DNA from: a virus
Strand: one strand, 5' to 3'
Length of the DNA stretch: 64,000 bases
Virus record (IMG/VR): IMGVR_UViG_3300005856_000023
Coordinates: 1-64,000 of that record
Part shown: positions 1 through 8,654 of the stretch, one piece after another
How the letters are laid out: each line of letters opens with the position of its first letter
Position numbering within the stretch: the first letter of the stretch is position 1
Notes under the pieces: model-generated
The model's database searches: none
What the model saw: only the letters and a program-made list of their open reading frames with translations
What the model was told of the DNA's origin: nothing
Translations under genes and position numbers: made by a program

Positions 1-224
1 TTAGTTCTTCGCAAATGTATTTCTTTTTTTACAAACATAGGTCTCAATTTTTCTCTCAAATAATCCAAAGAAGTAAATGCCTTTTCAAAATCACCACAGA
101 CAAATATGTGCAAAGCAGCGTAATTATATTCAGGCCAAGTATGTATACTGATATATGATTCAACCAAAGCTATTATACCTGTTACATCATGTGGTTCAAA
201 TTGATGAAAATAAATGTTTAGCAT
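1..224 (-). CDS. speD: SpeD-like S-adenosylmethionine decarboxylase, cut by left window edge
   Basis: The frame is open from an ATG at 224 leftward past the window edge. The translation contains the SpeD core: a HQFEPHDVTG-type stretch, then ESYISIHTWPEY and FVCGD. The Glu-Ser pair that self-cleaves to form the pyruvoyl cofactor, the His of IHTWPE and the Cys of the CGD motif are present. SpeD makes decarboxylated AdoMet for spermidine synthesis. Oddly, the homology begins almost at the start codon, so about 45 N-terminal residues of the usual enzyme (the beta-chain part) are missing. The frame stays open upstream but runs antisense through the next gene and does not look like SpeD. No class 1 or class 2 start signal is seen; an AGGAG lies about 21 nt upstream of the ATG, too far for that ATG. 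Family assignment is firm; activity is doubtful. Confidence 0.8.
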   Translation of the reverse strand, partial: MLNIYFHQFEPHDVTGIIALVESYISIHTWPEYNYAALHIFVCGDFEKAFTSLDYLREKLRPMFVKKEIHLRRT

Positions 225-285
225 AGTTAAGTTAATTAGTTTTACTCCTATTTGAAAAACCAAAACAAATCTAAATTTATATGTT

Positions 286-582
286 ATGGAACTTGCTTTC
301 AGTTTTGCTAGAAGAATACTTAACATTGATTTTGATGATATTCTGCTAAGGGATAATCCAGATGAACGACTTATGTTGAGTATTGACCGGAAAGATTTGC
401 ATACTTGCAATCCATTAGTTGGTTTATATGACGATTGTAGCAAGCATCAGAGACGCAGAAGAGTTTCAAATGTAGCTGAATATCTGTATTACAGTTTAAT
501 GTATAAATCCCTTATTCGTATAGGAATTCCAAGAGGAGAACAAGCGACAGGAGGAAAGCTATGGAGAAAGAAAAGAAGCTAA
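286..582 (+). CDS. unknown small protein (98 aa)
   Basis: Starts at the second of two ATGs behind a class 1 signal (CTAAATTT, then 7 nt). I do not recognise the protein. It has two Cys (in HTCNPLV and DDCSKH) and a very basic middle and tail (QRRRR; KLWRKKRS), which could suit nucleic-acid binding. It overlaps the next gene by 22 nt, and its last codons contain that gene's strong Shine-Dalgarno sequence, so the pair is probably one transcript with coupled translation. Confidence 0.65.
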   Translation: MELAFSFARRILNIDFDDILLRDNPDERLMLSIDRKDLHTCNPLVGLYDDCSKHQRRRRVSNVAEYLYYSLMYKSLIRIGIPRGEQATGGKLWRKKRS

Positions 583-944
583 AGCAAAGAAGTAGATCCT
601 TTAAAATCTTTATGGGCACAGGCAAAGTAGGGAATGTGAGGGTAGAGTATAGCTTACCTGTACCTTGGCAGATAAAGGTAAAGACTAAAGCCAGTATCTA
701 TTTCATCTACAAAATCAACGAAAACTTATGGTTAGTGAAGGAAAGAAGTATTCCAACAGAAAACATGATCTTAGCATACCCTGAGTGGATGAACCCGTGG
801 GAACCAAAGCTTGTTGTTGTGTATATCAACAGGAAGAAAATCTTTGTAGAGGCTGTAGCTTACAACGAAAGCATTTATCTGACAAACACAGAGAGAATAG
901 ACCTCATCCTACAAAACACAGAGGATCTGAAAATCTACAAATAA
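561..944 (+). CDS. unknown protein (127 aa), second gene of a two-gene transcript
   Basis: The start is set by a strong ribosome-binding site, AGGAGG 6 nt before ATG. This is one of the few real Shine-Dalgarno sites in the window and fits a downstream gene on a polycistronic message. The N-terminus is very basic (MEKEKKLKQRSRSFK); the rest alternates short hydrophobic strands and looks like a small beta-rich domain with several Trp. Not recognised. About 110 nt follow without a gene; they hold only the upstream region of the next start signal. Confidence 0.65.
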   Translation: MEKEKKLKQRSRSFKIFMGTGKVGNVRVEYSLPVPWQIKVKTKASIYFIYKINENLWLVKERSIPTENMILAYPEWMNPWEPKLVVVYINRKKIFVEAVAYNESIYLTNTERIDLILQNTEDLKIYK

Positions 945-1054
945 TCTACCAAGACAGTATGGGTACACTACAGGATGCTACAACCAAAACTATTGTTTTT
1001 ACCATACATTGATCTTTTGAGATAAACTTTTACAATTACACTAAATTTTTTATC

Positions 1055-1507
1055 ATGAAGCAAGCAGACAAAATACAAAAATTTATTCATGATTTTCGTC
1101 TGCAAATTGATTATGAACACAACCTAATTACAGTAGATAAAAGCTTTTTAAATTTGTCTGATAAGATATATGCTCCAATATTTAAGTATCATGATGTAGA
1201 TTATGCTCTTAGGTTTATAGCTAATGTTGTATTGCATCAGGATAAGTTGGATACACATCAATCAAAAGATAAACTACCTTTAGAAGTTATTAACGTGGCC
1301 AATAGGTTAAAAAATTTCAAAGTTTATGTTGTTAACTCAAAAAAGAATTATTGTGTTTCAATTTATCATAAAGGTAGAGAATATCAAACATTAACTAATG
1401 TTAAAGTTGTATGGCTCTGGTGTTTATATGATTTGATAGTTTACTTGACTAATGCAAAAAGTCATCTAAATTTATATGTATGTCAGACAGAAGACAGGAA
1501 GAATTGA
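1055..1507 (+). CDS. unknown protein (150 aa)
   Basis: A full class 1 signal precedes it: TTTACA, 6 nt, CTAAATTT, 6 nt, ATG. The predicted protein is soluble, Lys/Asn-rich and mixed alpha/beta, with no motif I recognise. The class 1 signal suggests expression with the replication and host-takeover set rather than with virion genes. Confidence 0.65.
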   Translation: MKQADKIQKFIHDFRLQIDYEHNLITVDKSFLNLSDKIYAPIFKYHDVDYALRFIANVVLHQDKLDTHQSKDKLPLEVINVANRLKNFKVYVVNSKKNYCVSIYHKGREYQTLTNVKVVWLWCLYDLIVYLTNAKSHLNLYVCQTEDRKN

Positions 1508-1512
1508 TAAAA

Positions 1513-1635
1513 ATGCTTAAAATGTACACTCATTTACTACATTTGAATAAACCAACAATTCAAATTCATAAACAGAATAATCTAGATACATTGATAAAAT
1601 TACAAATGCAGTTATTCAAGAAAATGAAGAAATAA
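1513..1635 (+). CDS. possible 40-aa peptide
   Basis: A short open frame begins 5 nt after the preceding stop, with an AGGA about 14 nt upstream, and ends just before the next class 1 signal. The peptide is basic (ends in LFKKMKK) and could form one amphipathic helix. The tight fit between two genes is the only argument for it; it may be chance. Confidence 0.3.
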   Translation: MLKMYTHLLHLNKPTIQIHKQNNLDTLIKLQMQLFKKMKK

Positions 1636-1650
1636 TCTAAATTTTTTTAT

Positions 1651-2088
1651 ATGCATACACTATACAGATTACTAGACGATTATTTCATGATTAGACTTAA
1701 TGATAACAAAATTATTTTGAGCTATCAGATTAGTTACAACATTAATAGGATGTTAACCAGCATTGAATATGTAACACGTAGGCACCTATATAAAATACCT
1801 AATCATTTTCAAAAATATTTCATACACCTAACATTAAAATGTTTGAATTTAAAAAGTAACATACAATTTGACTTTGCAGGAAAAGAAGTAGTTATAATAA
1901 CAAGACAAAAAAATGTAAAAGTGTTAGAAGAATTTTTAGCTACCTACAAATACAAGTTTCTAAATACATATGGTTTCAAAAGTTCTATGTTAACAATGAT
2001 ATTTCCTCTGTTTGTAGAGAATCAAATTAATGCAGAAACTATACTGTGGTATGTTTTGCTAATGACACATCCTATCAATCAATTTTAA
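1651..2088 (+). CDS. unknown protein (145 aa)
   Basis: Start follows a class 1 signal (TCTAAATTT then TTTTAT then ATG) with exact 6-nt spacing. Not recognised. The protein is basic in its first half and hydrophobic toward its C-terminus (about residues 110-140), without a clear membrane segment. It is convergent with the next, leftward, gene; an IS200/IS605-like end hairpin lies between them. Confidence 0.65.
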   Translation: MHTLYRLLDDYFMIRLNDNKIILSYQISYNINRMLTSIEYVTRRHLYKIPNHFQKYFIHLTLKCLNLKSNIQFDFAGKEVVIITRQKNVKVLEEFLATYKYKFLNTYGFKSSMLTMIFPLFVENQINAETILWYVLLMTHPINQF

Positions 2089-2097
2089 CCCAAATCC

Positions 2098-2143
2098 GCA
2101 AGAAGTCTCCATCTTCTGTAATCTGTAAGGTGGAGTAGTTCAC
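2098..2143 (-). repeat. IS200/IS605-like end hairpin, copy 1
   Basis: Read on the minus strand this begins GTGAACTACTCCACCTT and ends GGAGACTTCTTGC, with a stem formed by CTCCA-CTT and AAG-TGGAG. The same flanks (GTGAACTACT ... ACTTCTT) recur at 41092-41177 and 56534-56555. From family knowledge, a GTGAAC...hairpin...CTTCTTGC arrangement is typical of right ends of IS200/IS605 (TnpB) elements. No transposase or TnpB gene is present. Alternatively it is a terminator for the convergent genes around it. Confidence 0.45.
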
Positions 2144-2196
2144 AAACTAATGTTGCAGTTATAGAAAAAACAATATAAAAAAAGTAAAATAAGTTT

Positions 2197-3144
2197 TTAT
2201 GACATTAATAGATCTACTATCAGAGCAGCAGCGAACCAATTTCCTACATCATCATATTCATCTTTAGTTACATTAAGTTTTTTGATTTTGTCTAATTGCG
2301 TTTTATCTAGTTTGCTAATAATGGAAGGTATGTTTCTAACAATATCGCTAGTTGCTAGAGGATGTTTGCTCACAATAGAACGAATTATATTAGTTAAATC
2401 TTTTCCATCATTACTGTTAATATAATCCATAACTTTTAGGTATTCTAATTTGTCATACATTTCCTGAGCAAATACCTTATTCTTCGTTTTTGCATACAAT
2501 ATAGCATAAACGAAAGCCATTACTAATCTTGTTCTATCATATTTATCGTTTATGTTCAGTTTTATCTTAGATTCTGTTTTTGTTGTAGGTTGTTCTGTGC
2601 TAGATTCTTTGGCTAGTATAGAATCGTATACTTTCAATTTGTATATGTTGTATGATATTAAATCTAGTAAGGAATTTTCTGCATTAGGATCAAACAATTT
2701 ATAGATACCAAAAATACTCTTTGGTCTCAATAATCTGAATGCAACTCTATCTTTAACAAGTTTGCGTAACAAATCCGTATTTGTTATGGGTATGTCAATC
2801 TTTTCAGTGAAGCCTGTTGTACTTATAGTCATCTGAGCAACATTCACATTCATTAATGATAGTCTATACAATCTACCTAGGATTAAGTTTATAGCAAAAA
2901 CTATGTCCTGTATAAGTTTATCAAAACGTATTTCCTTATTTGTTTTGATTTTGATTGTTATTTGTTCATTCTTGAGATTTATTGTTGCAAAACTTAACTG
3001 TTTTTCAATATCATCTAGATTGATTTTTTGTTCGTTTTCGATGTTTAATGAGAATGACGGAGTAGTAAGTTTTGTTATATTACTAAAAAAGTGATAGTAG
3101 ATTGAAGATAGTAATATATCATTTACATTACCTATTCCAGACAT
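2197..3144 (-). CDS. unknown protein (315 aa), second gene after the acidic protein
   Basis: Starts 2 nt after the stop of the acidic-protein gene, with a clear Shine-Dalgarno (GGGAGGAG) 5 nt before ATG and no class 1 or 2 signal. The two are therefore almost certainly co-transcribed and translationally coupled. The protein is mixed alpha/beta in its first 130 residues, has a Ser/Thr/Lys-rich linker near 180-195 (SSTEQPTTKTES), then a helical C-terminal domain. No recognised family; coupling to the acidic protein suggests a common complex. Confidence 0.7.
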   Translation of the reverse strand: MSGIGNVNDILLSSIYYHFFSNITKLTTPSFSLNIENEQKINLDDIEKQLSFATINLKNEQITIKIKTNKEIRFDKLIQDIVFAINLILGRLYRLSLMNVNVAQMTISTTGFTEKIDIPITNTDLLRKLVKDRVAFRLLRPKSIFGIYKLFDPNAENSLLDLISYNIYKLKVYDSILAKESSTEQPTTKTESKIKLNINDKYDRTRLVMAFVYAILYAKTKNKVFAQEMYDKLEYLKVMDYINSNDGKDLTNIIRSIVSKHPLATSDIVRNIPSIISKLDKTQLDKIKKLNVTKDEYDDVGNWFAAALIVDLLMS

Positions 3145-3146
3145 TT

Positions 3147-4082
3147 TTACTCCTCCCTATTTCTATTTTGTAAAATTTCTACAAGTAAATCATTGAAGTC
3201 AGATTGTGATGTAACATCTCCCTCTGGAGCATAATCTACTACATTAACATTACCTTCCCTATCTATTATAACAGTTAGGTTGGCAGATGGTATATACACA
3301 GCATACTCATTATCGTTTCTCTTATAAATGGTGTATTCACATTTGTTTGCCTCTGTTGGAACAACAGAAGTTACTTCAAGTCTTTTTTCATTCAAATCAA
3401 CTTTGATTACAGGAGATATGAATAGTGATGTTATGAATATGCTATCATTTGTTGCGTATATGTTTATGAATTGATTGTTCGGCGTAAATGTTCCAGCAAT
3501 CATAAGACTATCATCATCACTGTTATCCACCTCTATTTGAGTATCATAATCTTCTGTCTCGGCTTGTTCCTCTTCTGATTCAAGAGTATCATTTTCAGAT
3601 TCAAAATCAAATTTATCATCAAAGTTGAAGTCAGCTAAGTTGTCTAGATCATCTAGATCTGTTTCCTCTATATTGGGCGTTTCATCTTCCATGTATAGAT
3701 CACTTAAATCTAATACTTCAACATCATTTTCTTCTTTAGTTTCTTCATCCTCTTGTTCATCCATAAAATCAAAATCAAAATCATCTAAATTATCTACTTC
3801 CTCATTATTAGTTATTGCATCTTCTTCTTCATTTTCATCCTCTACTTCCTCATCATTATCATCCTCATCTATATCTATCACAATATCCTCTTCCTCATTG
3901 TTTATCACTTCTTCTTCTTCAACATCAACTTCAATATTATCAAATTCATATTGTTCTTCATCCTGTGGCAAATCAGGTTCATTAATTACCTCATCTTGTT
4001 TAGTCAATTCATCTTCCCATATATCTTCAGATTGATCAAAATTTTGAAAATTGTCCTGTGAAAGATACTCTTTTTCGTCCAT
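3147..4082 (-). CDS. highly acidic protein with C-terminal beta domain (311 aa)
   Basis: The start chosen is the ATG 6 nt after a CTAAATTT box (class 1); a TTG directly before it is in frame but breaks the spacing. Residues about 15-195 are dominated by Asp and Glu in long runs with little else, a disordered polyanion. The last ~115 residues are ordered and beta-rich. Such acidic tracts can mimic DNA or bind basic proteins (examples are Ocr-type and histone-chaperone-type proteins), but nothing here identifies which. It heads a two-gene transcript with the 315-aa protein. Confidence 0.7.
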   Translation of the reverse strand: MDEKEYLSQDNFQNFDQSEDIWEDELTKQDEVINEPDLPQDEEQYEFDNIEVDVEEEEVINNEEEDIVIDIDEDDNDEEVEDENEEEDAITNNEEVDNLDDFDFDFMDEQEDEETKEENDVEVLDLSDLYMEDETPNIEETDLDDLDNLADFNFDDKFDFESENDTLESEEEQAETEDYDTQIEVDNSDDDSLMIAGTFTPNNQFINIYATNDSIFITSLFISPVIKVDLNEKRLEVTSVVPTEANKCEYTIYKRNDNEYAVYIPSANLTVIIDREGNVNVVDYAPEGDVTSQSDFNDLLVEILQNRNREE

Positions 4083-4188
4083 CAAAGAAAATTTAGCTAT
4101 GTTTAAGTGAATAGTTTTGCAAACCTATTTAGATTTCATGAATTTTTTGTCAAGAGTTTCTAAATACAACTACACTAAATTTTTGTAT

Positions 4189-5286
4189 ATGTTTCGGTTA
4201 TCTACTCTAGATGCAAAAAATATAGTCGATGCTATCGATTCAAGGTTTGAGAAAATTACTGTCTTCCTGGATATTGATAATTTATTCTTTGATCTCTACT
4301 ATGATAGCATATATGCTGATATTAACGATTTTCTTGGCCAATTAAGAAAGTCTGCTCAGGAAGTGTTGTATTCTCTATTTAACTTCCAACAGTATCTAGT
4401 TCAAGAATCACAGAAAAATAATTTGAACCATCCAACCATCATTTTATACACTAACTTTGGTGCTCCAAATAAAATACTTAAAATAATGCCAAAATATAAG
4501 CAGCATAGACAAATACTCAAAACATTACCGTCTACACAATTAATCAAATTTCTCAAAGCTAAGTACGGTGAATTTAATGTTAATGAGATAAAATCTGTAG
4601 CAAAGAGATACTTCTACAAACTGATACAAAACATAATAAACAATAATTTTCGAAATACAGTTTTTGTTATAAGTAGGAATATGGATAGTGATTACATACC
4701 ATATCTTATACTAAAAACATATGTAAAAAACACGAATGCTTACTTCATTTTTAGTTGGGATAAAGATTACATACAATTGTTAGCCTACAATAACTTATTC
4801 ATATATCGTAGGCGTAACATAAAAGTTAAGAATGAATTGATAGGAGATTACGCAAAGGTTGACTACAAAATACTAACAGGCAAGAATTTAGATATTAATC
4901 TGAAGCATCCTTTATTGCATCCTATATATCTAGCATTAGCAGGAGATAGTAGTGACAATATACCTTCATTAAGAAAGAGGTTAAACATAAGGAAAGTTGA
5001 AGATATCTTAAATAATTATGCAGATGATTTGATTAAGGCTATGCAGAAAGAAAGTATTGATGATGTCATGCAAATATTATCTAATATTTTCAAAAAATCT
5101 GTTGATGAACCAATTATGCAACAATTGAAAACAAATCTAATTGTAACAACGTTCTTTGCACAAGATAGTTTATATGATCAGATTGATAAAAGTTTTGTAT
5201 TAAATCAATTAAAATTTCTAAACTCATATCATGAAAATTTAACTAGAGATAAACTTGATGAAATTATAGCTCAGAATTTGATTTAG
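4189..5286 (+). CDS. 5'-3' exonuclease / flap endonuclease (FEN family)
   Basis: Resembles the 5'-nuclease family that removes RNA primers and flaps. Acidic metal-binding clusters appear in order: FLDIDN near residues 26-31, MDSDYIPYL and SWDKDYIQLL in the middle, and LAGDSSDNIP in the expected position before the helix-hairpin-helix region (RKRLNIRKVEDIL). 365 aa. The longer frame could begin at a TTG at 4117, but a class 1 signal (AATACA, 6 nt, CTAAATTT, 6 nt) sits inside that extension and points to the ATG at 4189, just before the conserved domain. It would act with the DNA polymerase and primase of this window. Confidence 0.85.
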   Translation: MFRLSTLDAKNIVDAIDSRFEKITVFLDIDNLFFDLYYDSIYADINDFLGQLRKSAQEVLYSLFNFQQYLVQESQKNNLNHPTIILYTNFGAPNKILKIMPKYKQHRQILKTLPSTQLIKFLKAKYGEFNVNEIKSVAKRYFYKLIQNIINNNFRNTVFVISRNMDSDYIPYLILKTYVKNTNAYFIFSWDKDYIQLLAYNNLFIYRRRNIKVKNELIGDYAKVDYKILTGKNLDINLKHPLLHPIYLALAGDSSDNIPSLRKRLNIRKVEDILNNYADDLIKAMQKESIDDVMQILSNIFKKSVDEPIMQQLKTNLIVTTFFAQDSLYDQIDKSFVLNQLKFLNSYHENLTRDKLDEIIAQNLI

Positions 5287-5290
5287 TTTT

Positions 5291-5965
5291 TTATGTAAGG
5301 AATGTGAGTAGATTTCTGCTTACAATTCTAGTAAAGTATGGTGTAAGCATTTTCGGTGAAAGTTGTTGCAGATTATCCAATTTCATTTGTGGTCTACCCT
5401 TGTATATTCTCTGAAATCTGAAATAATAGTTATCATCAAAACGATACAGGCTATGAAAATTTCTCTCTTTAACGAAATCATAATAGAGCGCATACACAGA
5501 ACCCTGATTTATGGACAATGGTAGCAAACCTGAATATCTTTCAAAATACAATATATAAACAATCATAGGCTGTTTAACGTATAAATCCAGTAGATAAACA
5601 TAGCCTGTTTCTGCTATCTTCCAATTACCAGGTGGATAATCTCTTTCTCCTTTGAATTTAAGTTCAGTAAATGGAACAACGTATTGTGTTATTATCATCA
5701 TTCTATCTTCATGCAAACTTTTTGGCCAGTGTCTACATACTAATACCCTGTATAATGCCTGTCTATCATCAAAATAGAATGTTTTGCCCAACGAAAGAAA
5801 CCTATTTGCAAGCAACGGATTAGGTAAAGCCATATACAAATCAATTAGTAATCCTTTCTGTGGATGATAGTTTAGTTTAATAGTGTAAAAGCTACGAAAC
5901 AAAGGTATGTATAGTTTTTTGTTATTGAAATTAAATCTTATGTTTAGATGCCTATGTTCCTCCAT
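5291..5965 (-). CDS. unknown protein (224 aa), late class
   Basis: Divergent from the next gene, with start codons only 20 bp apart around a shared CAGCTG; the ATG at 5965 has a class 2 AGC 10 nt upstream. An upstream in-frame ATG at 6022 would overlap the neighbour and is rejected. The protein is rich in aromatic residues (many Tyr, Phe) and beta strands, typical of phage structural proteins, but I recognise no family. It converges with the flap endonuclease, 4 nt between stops. Confidence 0.6.
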   Translation of the reverse strand: MEEHRHLNIRFNFNNKKLYIPLFRSFYTIKLNYHPQKGLLIDLYMALPNPLLANRFLSLGKTFYFDDRQALYRVLVCRHWPKSLHEDRMMIITQYVVPFTELKFKGERDYPPGNWKIAETGYVYLLDLYVKQPMIVYILYFERYSGLLPLSINQGSVYALYYDFVKERNFHSLYRFDDNYYFRFQRIYKGRPQMKLDNLQQLSPKMLTPYFTRIVSRNLLTFLT

Positions 5966-5985
5966 ACTTTCAGCTGCTTTACAAT
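5966..5985. promoter_or_regulatory. shared divergent class 2 start region
   Basis: The 20 bp between two divergent ATGs contain CAGCTGC. The AGCT palindrome gives an AGC box to each strand, 10 or 11 nt from the respective ATG. No Shine-Dalgarno is present on either side. Read as a compact bidirectional late promoter. Confidence 0.5.
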
Positions 5986-8001
5986 ATGACTTTTGTTGTG
6001 GATGCAAAAGCATACAGTCCATTTGTAAAAGATCGTATCAAAAATCTTGAAGTTGAGTATGATGAATTGTATGTTGATACAAACAGTATAACTTACAACT
6101 TTAGAGTTGACAGTTATTATAGTGATAGTTCTGCTCCAGTTTTATTTGTTAATAGAACAATTGATCTCAAAGTGATAACCAAAAAAGTAAAAACTTTCAA
6201 TAGATTGCTTACTGATATAGAGAATGAAGCTTTTGGTTCCTATATTTGGAAGTATCAAAATACAATACTAGGTCTTGGTAGAAGAATTTCAGATCGTATT
6301 GCTTACACAGACTTTGATATAGAGCATACGAACTCTTATCCGACAATCAAATTAAGATTTCAACTGGATAGATCATTATTACCTATTGTTGATGTTCGCA
6401 CTATATACACTTCACAACGTTTATCAGTTTCAGATATTATGAACAAAACTATTAATAAATTTAACGAATTGATAAGTAGTTTTGCTGTCTCAAAGATAAA
6501 ATTTCTGTCACATCCTTTTAATGATGTTGAAGCAAGCTACTTTACAAAAAGTTATAGAAATGATTTAGTGCTTACATTGTATGATATACTAAACCTCTGT
6601 GTGCAAGACTATAAGCCTGTAGATTTATCTCTGTTATCTTATATTGCTCAACAAGAGAATGAATTAACTTTATATCTAATTCCACTTACTGTTGATAATA
6701 TAAATCCTAATTCAGATTTTCCTGTTTTAACAAATATATTTGTTGATCAAAACATTTATCTTACAGAGAATGAATACAGTTTTAAGAAATATGATGATGT
6801 GATCGAAATACTCAAGAGTAACGCTTCGCAACATACTAAACACAAAGCCATCGCTATTTTTAATCACAATTTACAACAACCAGATACAAATACACAAAGA
6901 AGAACAGATGTTATAGATAGTGATGGAAATTATTTGTCTGCAATGGAAAATATCTCCAATGAATCTAGTAGTATGTTTGATTATAAACAGACAACAGAAT
7001 CACTACTAAAACTCAATACTTTTGTAACAAGAAACTCAAAACTAATTAAGTTTAACAATGATGATGTAATTATGGTTTATAATGACCGATATAGCAGTGA
7101 GCTAGACCTAGATTTTGATTTTCCATTTTTATGTAGATACAGTGAATTTTATTTACGACCTGCGTCCAATTCTACAACTATTAGGATAGCTAATTTGGTT
7201 ATTCCATTTAATCTAACAATAGGTTTAGTAAATATATTGGATGTTGATCTAACTCCATCTACAAATAATACAATCAAACCTCAATTATCTAGCAATGATC
7301 TTTATAAACGAGTAGAACAGGGATTAGAACAAAGATTGAATGAGTATATGCAAGCAAATAATCTGCAAGAAAAAAGAGTCATCAAATACTATAGGGTTCT
7401 ACCAAATGATTTGGATAACATTACTCTAATAGTTAATGTGCTAGAGAGAAGTCTTGTGTTAGCGCATCAGTTAGCTAAACCAGATGAAGAGCAAATGTAT
7501 GCTAGAAGAGCAGAACAATTGCTAAATGAAAACAAAAGCAGTATTGCACCCATTACAAATATTACACCAACTAACTTTTCCAATCTTATCAAGAATTCAC
7601 ATAGCATACTATCTGATTTGTTGAGAAAAGATTATTATCATTTTGGTACACCTGAACAAGTTTCTATTATTTTCACATCACTAGGCAATCTTGGTAATAT
7701 CAATCAGCAATTACATAACCTAATAAACGTAATTAAAGATGGATCAGGATCAAAACAAAACATATTAGAAATGTTAGATCAGTTTGCTACAAACGTTGAC
7801 AATATTTTACGACTTTTTAGTTATCTACCAGATAACAATAAGCAAATTCTACGAAATATTACAGATGATGTCCTAACAAATTTAAACTATCTGCTAGGAT
7901 TGATTGACAAAATTATAACAACAGATACCGCAAGATCTATGATAATAAATCAAATTGAGAGCATTATATATAGTATACAGCAAAAAACGAGTTTTATCTA
8001 G
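5986..8001 (+). CDS. unknown large protein (671 aa), probably virion structural
   Basis: Class 2 start (AGC, 11 nt, ATG). The N-terminal ~350 residues are beta-rich with many Asn/Asp/Ser/Tyr; the C-terminal third (about 430-671) is helical with heptad-like leucines. No family recognised. Its length, composition and late-class signal suggest a virion component such as a tail, baseplate or internal protein. It converges almost end-to-end with the next gene. Confidence 0.6.
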   Translation: MTFVVDAKAYSPFVKDRIKNLEVEYDELYVDTNSITYNFRVDSYYSDSSAPVLFVNRTIDLKVITKKVKTFNRLLTDIENEAFGSYIWKYQNTILGLGRRISDRIAYTDFDIEHTNSYPTIKLRFQLDRSLLPIVDVRTIYTSQRLSVSDIMNKTINKFNELISSFAVSKIKFLSHPFNDVEASYFTKSYRNDLVLTLYDILNLCVQDYKPVDLSLLSYIAQQENELTLYLIPLTVDNINPNSDFPVLTNIFVDQNIYLTENEYSFKKYDDVIEILKSNASQHTKHKAIAIFNHNLQQPDTNTQRRTDVIDSDGNYLSAMENISNESSSMFDYKQTTESLLKLNTFVTRNSKLIKFNNDDVIMVYNDRYSSELDLDFDFPFLCRYSEFYLRPASNSTTIRIANLVIPFNLTIGLVNILDVDLTPSTNNTIKPQLSSNDLYKRVEQGLEQRLNEYMQANNLQEKRVIKYYRVLPNDLDNITLIVNVLERSLVLAHQLAKPDEEQMYARRAEQLLNENKSSIAPITNITPTNFSNLIKNSHSILSDLLRKDYYHFGTPEQVSIIFTSLGNLGNINQQLHNLINVIKDGSGSKQNILEMLDQFATNVDNILRLFSYLPDNNKQILRNITDDVLTNLNYLLGLIDKIITTDTARSMIINQIESIIYSIQQKTSFI

Positions 8002-8003
8002 TA

Positions 8004-8624
8004 TTATTGTTCAAGCGTTGTTATGTCAATACAAATACCTAGATCTGCATACTCTATTGTTGAGTATAATGTGATATGATCTTGTATGAGATATTTGTCT
8101 TCATTAAACAAAACAATTAGTATTCTCTTGTCTTTTATATTGTTGTTGTAATTTTTTTGAATGATTTTATCATCGGTTGATATATAGAAAGCTACAATTT
8201 TGTTTTCATATTCTAATATTCCTTTGTCAAATATTAGTTGATCGTTATTGATTAATACATCTAGTTTTAATGAGCAAGGGTAGTTATTGTTTACACTGCC
8301 AAGTATATCATTCAGTATATATGTTAATTCGTCAATGATTTTACATTTATTGTTTACATTATTTGATGTCTCAAACTTACAAGCAAACGATAGATTTTTG
8401 CTTACAACTACTTTGATATTTGCTCTGCAATAATCACTTATTAGATTTTTGTTTAATATAATCTTGTCATCATATAAAATACCTTCAATGTAATTTTTGT
8501 AAACTATGGGTTTTCCTTGTTCTGTTACAATAGTAAAATCTTTTACATCAGTAGGTAAATCAATTAATGGATCTTTGATTTGAATAAATTGTGAGTTGCT
8601 TAATACATAGGCATATATGTTCAT
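8004..8624 (-). CDS. unknown protein (206 aa)
   Basis: Class 1 start: TTAGCA, 6 nt, CTAAATTT, 6 nt, ATG. Beta-rich, Asn/Asp/Ile-rich, no Trp, no membrane segment. No recognised family. Ends 2 nt from the stop of the convergent 671-aa gene. Confidence 0.6.
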   Translation of the reverse strand: MNIYAYVLSNSQFIQIKDPLIDLPTDVKDFTIVTEQGKPIVYKNYIEGILYDDKIILNKNLISDYCRANIKVVVSKNLSFACKFETSNNVNNKCKIIDELTYILNDILGSVNNNYPCSLKLDVLINNDQLIFDKGILEYENKIVAFYISTDDKIIQKNYNNNIKDKRILIVLFNEDKYLIQDHITLYSTIEYADLGICIDITTLEQ

Positions 8625-8654
8625 ACAAAAAAATTTAGTTTAGTTGCTAAACTA

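Noticed and set aside
225-400. N-terminal extension of the SpeD-like frame
   Set aside because: The frame is open to the right of 224, but the translation is Ser/Lys-rich and lacks the expected SpeD N-terminal pattern, and it runs antisense through the 286-582 gene and its start signal.
3625-4035. Long Ser-rich open frame on the plus strand
   Set aside because: It is the antisense image of the Asp/Glu-rich gene at 3147-4082; the reverse complements of GAT, GAA and GAG codons read as Ser-rich in this frame. No start signal.
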